A program made the position numbers and the translations under genes. Under the pieces are notes generated by a model, which worked only from the letters and a program-made list of their open reading frames with translations, had not been told where the DNA came from and did no database searches. From assembly GCA_013202725.1 (NCBI GenBank), contig JABMRH010000246.1, positions 1 to 5,342 on the forward strand: a stretch of DNA of 5,342 bases, given 5' to 3'. How positions within the stretch are numbered: the first letter of the stretch is position 1; each line of letters opens with the position of its first letter. Source of the DNA: Desulfobacteraceae bacterium. GTDB taxonomy: Bacteria > Desulfobacterota > Desulfobacteria > Desulfobacterales > ETH-SRB1. Positions 1 through 5,110 of the stretch are shown piece after piece.

Positions 1-38
1 AGTTAGCACAATAATTTCAATATATTGCTAAAGGTCAA

Positions 39-61
39 CATTTCACCCAGTGGGTGAAAAT
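39..61. repeat. Perfect 10-bp-arm palindrome with 3-nt loop
   Basis: The arms ATTTTCACCC (39-48) and GGGTGAAAAT (52-61) are exact reverse complements around the loop AGT. The element lies downstream of the EF-G gene, about 177 bp past its stop codon. Neither strand has a T-run after the stem, so it is not a classic intrinsic terminator. It could be a stem-loop in a transcript, an operator-like dyad, or a member of a dispersed hairpin family. A shorter dyad lies just outside it (TTAGCA at 3-8 and TGCTAA at 26-31). The function is unknown; only the symmetry is certain. Confidence 0.7.
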
Positions 62-92
62 CGAATCGCTGGTAACCACCCGAAATAATAAG

Positions 93-127
93 AGCTAATC
101 GCTAATTGCTAAGAGCTAATCGCTCAT
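93..127. repeat. Tandem heptamer array, NGCTAAN class (5 units)
   Basis: Five consecutive 7-mers read AGCTAAT, CGCTAAT, TGCTAAG, AGCTAAT and CGCTCAT. The GCTAA core recurs every 7 bp. The same core and period return at 4921-4948, about 4.8 kb away, so this is a dispersed repeat class and not a chance local run. It is non-coding and lies downstream of the EF-G gene. Confidence 0.75.
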
Positions 128-170
128 CTTAGGCATGATTATAATATAATTCTTAATGTTATATGGTTTC

Positions 171-235
171 TTCGTATTTAAACTTATCTACGTTCATCTG
201 TGTGAATCTGTGGCTAAATAAAATAGTTACAAAAA
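171..235 (+). repeat. Dispersed repeat, copy A (direct partner of copy B at 3153-3212)
   Basis: By eye this stretch matches 3153-3212 at 53 of 60 aligned bases, with one 5-base gap. The best conserved core is CGTTCATCTGTGTGA followed by TCTGTGGCT, and both copies end in AGTTACAAAAA. A third, more diverged and inverted copy lies at 2844-2879. Copy A ends 2 bp short of the EF-G stop codon. I recall similar 'ATCTGTG..TCTGTGGCT' sequences scattered in genomes of environmental bacteria, but that is memory and not a search. Confidence 0.8.
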
Positions 236-237
236 TC

Positions 238-2271
238 TCAGCTTTTATCAAAATGCGAAAACCGCATCGTAAATGTTCCTCTCCCCTGTGTGGCAGACCT
301 TAATGCAGTTGAATAACCAAACATCTTTGCAAGCGGAACAATTGCTTTTATAGCATGCACGCCTATTTTCTGCTCAATTGATCCAATTTTACCATTACGG
401 GAATTAAGGTTGCCTATTACATCTCCCATGCATGATTCCGGAACAAATACCTCAACAGACATAATTGGATCAAGAAGGAAAGGCATAGCCTTTGCGAGCG
501 CATTTTTGCATGCCATGGATGCGCTGACTGTATATGCCAGCTCAGTGCTGAGTGATTCCTTGTATAATCCTCCTGTGAGCACAGCTTCAACATCGACAAC
601 CGGATAACCCATCAATGCTCCGCTTTCAAAAGATTCCATTACCCCTTTTTTTATGGCAGAAATAAAAAGTTCCGGTATTGTATCAGCCGCAACCTTTGAT
701 ATGAATTTATTGCCGACTCCTCTATGCAGAGGACGCAGTTTTATAATGACTTCGGCAAAATGGCGCTGGCCGGTGATCTCATTGTCAAATACAGCGGATG
801 CTTCAGCCTCGGCCCCAATGGTTTCTCTGTATACAACCTGTGGTTTTCCAACATTTACGCTTGTTTTAAATTCACGGCGCATGCGACTTATTATAACATC
901 AAGATGAAGCTTGCCCATGCCGGATAAAATTGTCTGCCCGGTATCTTCGTCTTTTTTAATCTTCAATGTTGGATCTTCGGCAATAAATTTTTCAAGAACC
1001 TCGTCGAACTTTTCCTGATCAGCATGGGTCTTTGGCTCCACTGCAACGGAAATAACCGGCTTGTAGAACTCTATCTTCTCTAACAAAACCGGATAATTAC
1101 TGGAGCATAAGGTTTCGCCGGTGGAAGATTTCTTTAATCCAATAATTCCCACAATGCTCCCTGGCCCGGCAACATTGATCCTCTCCCTCTTGTTTGCATG
1201 CATTCTTAATATACGGGTAAGTTTTTCATTGATTTTGCGGGAAGAGTTATACACCTCTTCTTTGGCATTTATCTTTCCGCTGTAAATCCTGACAAAGGAG
1301 AGTTTCCTCCCTTCCGTCATGGACACCTTGAATATCAGGGCGGCAAGCGGCGCATTACCTGCGGGCAAGCATTCAATAGTTTCCCCTGTTTCAGGATGTA
1401 TACCTTTAATCGGAGGAATATCGGCCGGACTCGGAAGAAACCGGACAATAGCGTCAAGTAAGGGCTGGATTCCTTTATTTTTCAGGGCGCTGCCGCATAA
1501 GACCGGAACCAGCTTCAGGTCAATGGTTGCCTTTCGTATGGCATCAAGGAGCTTTTCCGTGGCAACAGGGGATTCAGATAAATATGCCTGCATAATTTCA
1601 TCATCTACTTCGGCTACTGCTTCAACAAGTTTTTCACGATATTTTATGGCTGTATCAAGAAGGTCGCCGGATATCTCTTCCATTGAGAAGGTTACTCCCA
1701 GTGTGTCATCATCCCAGACTATCTGTTTCATATTGATCAGATCTATGACACCGGCAAAATTCTCTTCCACGCCGACCGGCAGTTGCAGGATAAGAGGATT
1801 GGCGCCAAGTTTCTCTTTCATCATTTTAACTGTATCAAAGAAACCAGCGCCGACTCTATCTAGTTTATTAATAAAGGCGATCTTAGGGACATGGTATTTG
1901 TCGGCCTGACGCCATACTGTCTCGGACTGGGGTTCGACACCTCCGACAGCGCAAAAAACGCCGACAGCGCCGTCAAGTACCCTCAACGAGCGTTCCACCT
2001 CTATTGTAAAATCGACATGCCCGGGAGTATCTATGATTTGGATTTCACAACCCTTCCAGGCGCATGTTGTAACAGCAGATGTTATTGTAATGCCCCGTTC
2101 CTGCTCGTCCGGCATCCAGTCCATCACAGCCTCGCCATCATGAACCTCGCCGATCTTATGAGACCTGCCGGTATAGTAAAGCACACGCTCAGTAACAGTT
2201 GTCTTGCCCGCGTCAATATGCGCTATTATACCGATATTTCGTATGCTCTGAATTCTGCTGTTTTTTTTCAT
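238..2271 (-). CDS. fusA: Elongation factor G (translation GTPase)
   Basis: EF-G is the cytoplasmic GTPase that drives ribosomal translocation and, with ribosome recycling factor, subunit splitting. The 677-residue product has all the GTPase motifs: P-loop AHIDAGKTT (17-25), switch I RGITITSA (59-66), DTPGH (81-85), NKLD (135-138) and GSALKNKG (260-267). Domains II to V follow, ending in the typical GRGTFTMRFSHFD tail. The length is slightly below the usual 690-704. The start codon overlaps the stop of the upstream GerMN-domain gene (ATGA), which suggests translational coupling; only a weak TAAG lies upstream as a possible ribosome site. The gene is not in a str operon (no rpsL, rpsG or tuf nearby). 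Domain IV begins with HFAEVIIKLRPL instead of the usual GQYAHV-type text, so this may be a second EF-G paralogue. EF-G identity is near certain; canonical or paralogue status is open. Confidence 0.96.
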   Translation of the reverse strand: MKKNSRIQSIRNIGIIAHIDAGKTTVTERVLYYTGRSHKIGEVHDGEAVMDWMPDEQERGITITSAVTTCAWKGCEIQIIDTPGHVDFTIEVERSLRVLDGAVGVFCAVGGVEPQSETVWRQADKYHVPKIAFINKLDRVGAGFFDTVKMMKEKLGANPLILQLPVGVEENFAGVIDLINMKQIVWDDDTLGVTFSMEEISGDLLDTAIKYREKLVEAVAEVDDEIMQAYLSESPVATEKLLDAIRKATIDLKLVPVLCGSALKNKGIQPLLDAIVRFLPSPADIPPIKGIHPETGETIECLPAGNAPLAALIFKVSMTEGRKLSFVRIYSGKINAKEEVYNSSRKINEKLTRILRMHANKRERINVAGPGSIVGIIGLKKSSTGETLCSSNYPVLLEKIEFYKPVISVAVEPKTHADQEKFDEVLEKFIAEDPTLKIKKDEDTGQTILSGMGKLHLDVIISRMRREFKTSVNVGKPQVVYRETIGAEAEASAVFDNEITGQRHFAEVIIKLRPLHRGVGNKFISKVAADTIPELFISAIKKGVMESFESGALMGYPVVDVEAVLTGGLYKESLSTELAYTVSASMACKNALAKAMPFLLDPIMSVEVFVPESCMGDVIGNLNSRNGKIGSIEQKIGVHAIKAIVPLAKMFGYSTALRSATQGRGTFTMRFSHFDKS

Positions 2272-2792
2272 CTTATTAAAAGCATGTTGGCCTTAAAGGG
2301 AAAACGCAAATCAATATGACCTGTTAGTATCGGTGATTCGTGCCCCCCGATAAGTATTTTTACGGTATTAATTTCAGGTATATTTAATATTAAAGTATTT
2401 ACTATTGAATATATTGTTAAAATTTCCGATTTAACTCCGCCTGGATGCTCCTCTGTAATCTCTCTCGTTAAATCCACGTAAGCTGTTCCGTCTCGTGTAA
2501 TATAAAATGCCCTCAGGTTAGTGCCTGTGGGGATTGTTTGCATAAGCCCTTTCCGTGGGCCCCCTATCAGCTCTTTGATTATTATTATGCCTAAGTCCGC
2601 TGGTTCATCAGAATGCGAAACAGCTCTATCTTCCGCTATTAAAAACCTGTTTTCCCTGTCCGCAAAATAAAGGTGGACAACCGATTGATCGGAACAATAT
2701 GATTTTCCAGGCATAGCCCAAACAAACATGCATACAGCGGCCACTGCGATAACAGCTAACACAACATTTAATATGTGGAATTTTCTGCCCAT
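2268..2792 (-). CDS. Membrane-anchored GerMN-domain protein
   Basis: The 174-residue product has a short basic start (MGRK) and one hydrophobic segment at about residues 7-26, so it is likely an inner-membrane-anchored or exported protein facing the periplasm. From about residue 39 it has the text of a GerMN (sporulation/germination) domain: VHLYFAD, ELIGGP (75-79), TIPTGT (86-91), AYVDLTRE (104-111), then HPGG, LTIYSIVNTL and a final TGHIDLRFPF. Single GerMN proteins are common in non-sporulating Gram-negative bacteria, often near cell-wall amidase genes, but their role is poorly known. C21 follows AAV, a poor lipobox, so a lipoprotein is unlikely. No good Shine-Dalgarno site precedes the ATG. 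It is the first gene of a pair with fusA (4-bp ATGA overlap). The upstream side is repeat sequence, so any former upstream partner is not visible. Confidence 0.85.
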   Translation of the reverse strand: MGRKFHILNVVLAVIAVAAVCMFVWAMPGKSYCSDQSVVHLYFADRENRFLIAEDRAVSHSDEPADLGIIIIKELIGGPRKGLMQTIPTGTNLRAFYITRDGTAYVDLTREITEEHPGGVKSEILTIYSIVNTLILNIPEINTVKILIGGHESPILTGHIDLRFPFKANMLLIR

Positions 2793-2811
2793 AATAAAAT
2801 AACTCGTAATC

Positions 2812-2832
2812 GTTCAAGGTTCAGGGTTAAAG
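2812..2832. repeat. Heptamer array, GTTCARG class (3 units), outer left arm
   Basis: The units are GTTCAAG, GTTCAGG and GTTAAAG in tandem. The same class occurs inverted at 3321-3351 (TTGAAC units). Together they form the outermost pair of the nested inverted structure. The array lies 20 bp upstream of the GerMN gene start, so it occupies that gene's 5' untranslated or promoter region. Confidence 0.65.
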
Positions 2833-2843
2833 AAGAGGTGATT

Positions 2844-2879
2844 ATTCAGCCACAGATTTACGCTGATCATCACTGATAT
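2844..2879 (-). repeat. Dispersed repeat, copy C (inverted, diverged)
   Basis: Read on the minus strand it contains AATCTGTGGCT preceded by ATCAGTGATGATCAGCGT, which lines up with the CTATCTGCGTTCATCTGTGT core of copies A and B. The TCTGTGGCT block is identical in all three. It is inverted relative to both, and forms the second nested pair with copy B. Confidence 0.6.
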
Positions 2880-2905
2880 TTTTTCGTTTATTATCATAGA
2901 TAAGC

Positions 2906-2945
2906 GTTCACGGAACGTTGAAATTAGAAATTAGAAACTGGAAAT
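2906..2945. repeat. Left inner arm: GTTCACGG plus GAAAT heptamers
   Basis: GTTCACGG (2906-2913) is followed after 4 bp by the heptamers TTGAAAT, TAGAAAT, TAGAAAC and TGGAAAT (2918-2945). The right arm at 3111-3147 is its inverted counterpart: CCGTGAAC is an exact complement of GTTCACGG, and four ATTTC-type heptamers match. The two arms directly bracket the gene relic at 2953-3101. Confidence 0.75.
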
Positions 2946-2952
2946 TAGGCAT

Positions 2953-3101
2953 TCATGCTTTTGTACTGTTGATGAACGCATTCAATTTTGAACCGAGTTT
3001 TTCAACTATTACTTTGTATTCTATCTCGTTTGACTCAGATAACACTTTTCTTCTAACGCTTCTACCAGTTTATAAACATCTATCTTGTAAACTCGTTTCA
3101 T
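2953..3101 (-). pseudogene. Relic of a four-helix-bundle (23S rRNA IVP-type) protein gene
   Basis: An ATG at 3101 opens MKRVYKIDVYKLVEALEEK and then hits a stop at 3021-3023. Allowing a one-base shift in the A-run at about 3046-3049 continues the frame as VLSESNEIEYKVIVEKLG, then SKLNAFINSTKA and a stop at 2953-2955. That makes 49 residues. The start resembles the 'KIxVYKLAEEL' opening and the end resembles the 'LGPKLNAFINST' ending of four-helix-bundle proteins of the intervening-sequence (IVP) family, which are normally about 110-130 residues. The conserved middle (IRRAAxSIxxNIAEG-like) is missing. I infer an internal deletion plus a frameshift. Purine-rich GGGAGAG sits just before the ATG. 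The family match is from memory of family style, not from a search. The relic is framed by inverted heptamer arms. Confidence 0.5.
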
Positions 3102-3110
3102 CTCTCCCAA

Positions 3111-3147
3111 ATTTCTAATTTCCAATTTCAAGTTTCAAGCCGTGAAC
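3111..3147. repeat. Right inner arm: ATTTC heptamers plus CCGTGAAC
   Basis: The heptamers ATTTCTA, ATTTCCA, ATTTCAA and GTTTCAA (3111-3138) are followed by CCGTGAAC (3140-3147). This is the inverted partner of 2906-2945. About 165 bp separate the arms, and that space is nearly filled by the gene relic. Confidence 0.75.
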
Positions 3148-3152
3148 GGTTA

Positions 3153-3212
3153 CTTGTATTTAAAACTATCTGCGTTCATCTGTGTGATTCTGTGGCTGAA
3201 TAGTTACAAAAA
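3153..3212 (+). repeat. Dispersed repeat, copy B
   Basis: This is a direct copy of 171-235 (53 of 60 aligned bases by eye, one 5-base gap). It begins right after GTGAACGGTTA (3142-3152), a sequence that recurs exactly at 3346-3356 and so brackets copy B plus the unassigned stretch 3213-3345. Direct pairing with copy A would flank the EF-G and GerMN genes; inverted pairing with copy C would flank the gene relic. Confidence 0.8.
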
Positions 3213-3298
3213 GAGTTCGTTTTTATTCCAATTAATCCGCTATGTCAAGGAAAGTCAATTCGCGCGCTGGACGCCAAGACGTAATATCTTCAAAACCT

Positions 3299-3481
3299 TC
3301 AATCCTCATCGCTCTCTAACCTTGAACCCTTGAACCTCTGAACCAGTGAACGGTTAAAGCGTTTCCTTCCATACCAGTCTATCTGCCTGCATATTCTACG
3401 TATAATGCTTACCTCTTTTGCCCTTAACTGCATCCGGTTAAAAAAACGGCGCAGTTTATCCATCCAGTAATCGGGATTTTT
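3299..3481 (-). pseudogene. 3' fragment of a TrmJ-like RNA methyltransferase gene
   Basis: The frame opened by the ndk stop region reads KNPDYWMDKLRRFFNRMQ and then LRAKEVSIIRRICRQIDWYG, up to a stop at 3299-3301. This resembles the extreme C-terminus of SpoU-class TrmJ (tRNA 2'-O-methyltransferase, position 32), where text such as 'NPxY.MxxLRRLFxRaxLxxxEvxiLRGI' is typical. No SAM-binding knot domain precedes it: the frame closes at 3488-3490, inside the end of ndk. Recognisable similarity fades at about 3353, where the frame enters GTTCA-type heptamers (RSLVQRFKGSR is repeat-encoded). I infer that most of a trmJ gene downstream of ndk was deleted and its 3' end kept. A small expressed peptide from the ATG at 3463 cannot be excluded, but no ribosome site is seen. 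The assignment is from memory of the family. Confidence 0.5.
3321..3356. repeat. GTTCA-class repeat array, outer right arm
   Basis: Units CTTGAAC, CCTTGAAC, CTCTGAAC and CAGTGAAC run at 7-8 bp spacing, followed by GGTTA. They are the inverted counterparts of the GTTCARG units at 2812-2832. The last part, GTGAACGGTTA (3346-3356), is an exact 11-bp direct repeat of 3142-3152. Confidence 0.65.
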
Positions 3482-3896
3482 AACGAATCACTTCAAAGCT
3501 GTTAAAAAAATATCCGATTTCAAAGTCAGCCGATTCCGGCGAATCTGAACCGTGAACAACGTTTTTCTCGATGTCCGTAGCGAAATCTCTTCGGATAGTC
3601 CCCTCTGCGGCCTCCTTATAATCGGTAGCTCCCATTAATTCACGGTACTTTGCAATTGCATTCTCACCCTCGAGAATCAATACAACAATGGGGCCGGATG
3701 ACATAAAGTCCGTAATGCTGTCAAAGAACGGCCGTTCTTTATGGACCGCATAAAAGCCTTGTGCCTGCGCCTTAGTCATATAAATCATCTTCATGGCAAC
3801 GATTTTCAGATTATTATCTTCAAATCGATTAATTACTTTACCGATAAGACCGCGAGCTACTCCATCGGGTTTGATAATAGATAATGTTCTTTCCAT
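3480..3896 (-). CDS. ndk: Nucleoside diphosphate kinase
   Basis: Ndk transfers the gamma-phosphate of ATP to nucleoside diphosphates through a phospho-histidine and so balances cytoplasmic NTP and dNTP pools. The 138-residue product has the usual bacterial length. The catalytic histidine is H115 in NVVHGSDSPESA (112-123). The other expected active-site residues all lie at a constant offset of two from E. coli numbering: K9 (IIKPDGV), Y49, F57, R85, T91, R102 and N112. The C-terminus (EIGYFFNSFEVIR) is complete. It is the second gene of a pair, 18 bp after the radical SAM gene, and has its own ribosome site. Immediately past its stop lies a fragment that looks like the end of a trmJ gene. Confidence 0.97.
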   Translation of the reverse strand: MERTLSIIKPDGVARGLIGKVINRFEDNNLKIVAMKMIYMTKAQAQGFYAVHKERPFFDSITDFMSSGPIVVLILEGENAIAKYRELMGATDYKEAAEGTIRRDFATDIEKNVVHGSDSPESADFEIGYFFNSFEVIR

Positions 3897-3907
3897 GTGT
3901 TTATTTA

Positions 3908-3914
3908 TCCTTTC
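3908..3914 (-). promoter_or_regulatory. Ribosome binding site of ndk
   Basis: GAAAGGA on the minus strand lies 11 nt before the ndk ATG and ends just beyond the stop of the radical SAM gene. It is one of the few clear Shine-Dalgarno sites in the window; the upstream gene of the pair has none. Confidence 0.65.
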
Positions 3915-4829
3915 TTAAGATTTTAGATTTTTGCCCTGCCATGAATCTCTTTTTTCAAGAGTTTTCATTATTAGAGCAAGTGTTTCCCTCTTTTTTAATG
4001 ACCATGCCGGTGCAACAAGATCTTCAGGATGAGGGTCTCCGGTAAGACGCTGGATTACCATATTATGCGGAATAAGTTCCAGAAAATCACAAACCAGCTC
4101 GGCATATTCCTGTTGAGCAAGAGACCTGTATTTACCCTGCAGGTACAGCTTTTCAAGATTTGTCCCTTTAACAACATAGAGAAGGTGGATCTTTATTCCG
4201 TCTATCCCCATAGTTGCAATCTTTTTTGCTGTTTCAAGCATGTGGTCCCTTTCTTCATTGGGAAGGCCTAAAATTACATGTGTGCATATCTTTATACCCC
4301 TGTTTTTGGTCGCCTCTACCGCTTTTTTAAAGCATTGAAAATCATGACCGCGATTTATAAAGGCAAGCGTGGTGTCGTGTGCTGACTGCAGGCCGTATTC
4401 GATCCAGACATGGTAATGTTTTGCATAACCCTGAAGAAGATTCAAAATCGGTTCATCCACACAATCAGGCCTTGTCCCGATTGAAAGGCCGACTACGTCA
4501 TTTATTGCCATAGCCTCTTCGTAAAGGCTTTTCAGCCTGTCAAGAGGCGCATATGTATTTGAAAAGGACTGGAAATAGGCTATAAATTTTTTTGCCTTGT
4601 ATCTCGCAGAAAGCCTTTTTTTCCCATTTATTATCTGCTCGGTAACTGAAAGCCCTTTTGCATGAGCGCCGGTTCCTGAGCCGGCGGCATTGCAATATAT
4701 ACACCCTCTGCTTGAAATTGTTCCATCCCTGTTCGGGCAGGAAAGCCCAGCGTCAACGGTTATTTTTTGTACCCTGCACCCAAAGATACTTCTGAGATAG
4801 TTGTTAAAATCGTAATATCTCTTATTCAT
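3915..4829 (-). CDS. YhcC/TIGR01212-family radical SAM protein
   Basis: This 304-residue protein has the usual length of the YhcC (TIGR01212) family, putative radical SAM enzymes thought to act on RNA but without a settled reaction. The N-terminus KRYYDFNNYLRSIFGCRV matches the family opening and supports the start. The iron-sulfur cluster ligands are C31, C43 and C46 (C-x11-C-x2-C, within LSCPNRDG and GCIYCN), the spacing of this family rather than the classic CxxxCxxC. Further family text is SIGTRPDC (116-123), EYGLQSAHD (144-152), HVILGLPNE (184-192) and the C-terminal RLTGDPHPEDLVAPAW (261-276). No Shine-Dalgarno site precedes the ATG: the 9 bases before it are A and T only, and beyond them begins a heptamer array. 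It is probably co-transcribed with ndk downstream. The family is certain; the substrate is unknown. Confidence 0.93.
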   Translation of the reverse strand: MNKRYYDFNNYLRSIFGCRVQKITVDAGLSCPNRDGTISSRGCIYCNAAGSGTGAHAKGLSVTEQIINGKKRLSARYKAKKFIAYFQSFSNTYAPLDRLKSLYEEAMAINDVVGLSIGTRPDCVDEPILNLLQGYAKHYHVWIEYGLQSAHDTTLAFINRGHDFQCFKKAVEATKNRGIKICTHVILGLPNEERDHMLETAKKIATMGIDGIKIHLLYVVKGTNLEKLYLQGKYRSLAQQEYAELVCDFLELIPHNMVIQRLTGDPHPEDLVAPAWSLKKRETLALIMKTLEKRDSWQGKNLKS

Positions 4830-4838
4830 AATTAATTA

Positions 4839-4901
4839 GGTGTTAAGTGTTAAGTGTTAGATGTTAAGTGTTAAGTGTTAGATGTTAAGTGTTAGGTGTT
4901 A
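4839..4901 (+). repeat. Tandem heptamer array, RRTGTTA class (9 units)
   Basis: Nine exact-length units fit RRTGTTA: GGTGTTA, AGTGTTA twice, GATGTTA, AGTGTTA twice, GATGTTA, AGTGTTA, GGTGTTA. Grouped by three, they form three 21-bp units (about two helical turns) that differ only at the first two bases of some heptamers. The array ends 9 bp from the radical SAM start codon and so covers that gene's expected ribosome-site and promoter region. Confidence 0.9.
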
Positions 4902-4903
4902 AA

Positions 4904-4948
4904 AGCTGTTAACCATCAGATAACAGCTAACTGCTAAAGGCTAACTGC
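4904..4948. repeat. Short dyad and TAACTGC-class heptamers
   Basis: AGCTGTTA (4904-4911) and TAACAGCT (4921-4928) are exact inverted arms with a 9-nt loop. From 4921 four 7-mers follow: TAACAGC, TAACTGC, TAAAGGC and TAACTGC. In shifted phase they are GCTAAxx, the same core as the array at 93-127. Confidence 0.7.
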
Positions 4949-5043
4949 TAAAAATCTTCGATTTGAGAATAGCATGCAACTAACTGTAATTTCAGGTGTT
5001 TTGAGTTTTCGTTCAGACACTAATTAGATATTTTATCGAGCCC

Positions 5044-5076
5044 TTAACACCTAACACCTAACACTTAACACTTAAT
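5044..5076 (-). repeat. Inverted heptamer array, RRTGTTA class (4 full units)
   Basis: On the plus strand it reads TTAACAC, CTAACAC, CTAACAC, TTAACAC, then TTAATG. The reverse complement gives GTGTTAA and GTGTTAG units, the class of 4839-4901. The two arrays thus face each other across about 142 bp, the same inverted plan as the other heptamer classes. Confidence 0.85.
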
Positions 5077-5080
5077 GAAT

Positions 5081-5110
5081 TTGACTTTTTACAAATTCAT
5101 CAATTATATA
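5081..5110 (+). promoter_or_regulatory. Candidate sigma-70-type promoter of mnmG
   Basis: TTGACT (5081-5086) and TATATA (5105-5110) are spaced 18 bp, with 5 of 6 and 4 of 6 consensus matches. Transcription would start near 5117, just before the AAGGA at 5124-5128. It directly abuts the inverted heptamer array. Such boxes arise easily in AT-rich sequence, so confidence is moderate. Confidence 0.45.

Larger units (their letters stand above)
2793..3298. other. Gene-free interval: nested inverted-repeat mosaic
   Basis: This interval has no intact gene. Going inward, the left side carries GTTCA-type heptamers (2812-2832), an inverted dispersed repeat (2844-2879) and a GTTCACGG plus GAAAT-heptamer arm (2906-2945). 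The right side mirrors them in order: arm (3111-3147), dispersed repeat (3153-3212) and GTTCA-type heptamers on the opposite strand (3321-3351). The centre (2953-3101) is a gene relic. Positions 3213-3298 are unassigned; they include ACGCCAAGACG, which may be a fragment of yet another repeat. Confidence 0.75.

Noticed and set aside
39..61. Intrinsic terminator of the fusA unit
   Set aside because: The stem is perfect, but no T-run follows on either strand and it lies 177 bp past the stop. It is kept as a palindrome only.
140..150. TATAATATAAT as a pair of -10 boxes
   Set aside because: No acceptable -35 element lies at 16-18 bp upstream, and no plus-strand gene follows; AT-rich chance is likely.
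1319..1909. 196-residue open frame on the plus strand
   Set aside because: It lies wholly antisense to the EF-G gene, which has every family motif. The translation is serine-rich and looks like no protein family, so it is a shadow frame.
1891..2319. 142-residue open frame on the plus strand
   Set aside because: It is antisense to the 5' end of fusA and the 3' end of the GerMN gene, with no ribosome site or recognisable family.
2626..2817. 63-residue frame on the minus strand from a TTG start
   Set aside because: It overlaps the GerMN gene in another frame and has no family features.
2918..3118. 66-residue open frame on the plus strand
   Set aside because: It starts and ends inside heptamer arms. 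The opposite strand gives a better family-like reading (the four-helix-bundle relic).
3142..3333. 63-residue open frame on the plus strand
   Set aside because: It runs through the dispersed repeat and the outer heptamers; its translation is repeat-encoded.
4029..4271. 80-residue open frame on the plus strand
   Set aside because: It is antisense to the radical SAM gene, which has clear family motifs.
4839..5076. Possible CRISPR array
   Set aside because: The units are 7 bp and contiguous with no unique spacers, and no cas gene is nearby.
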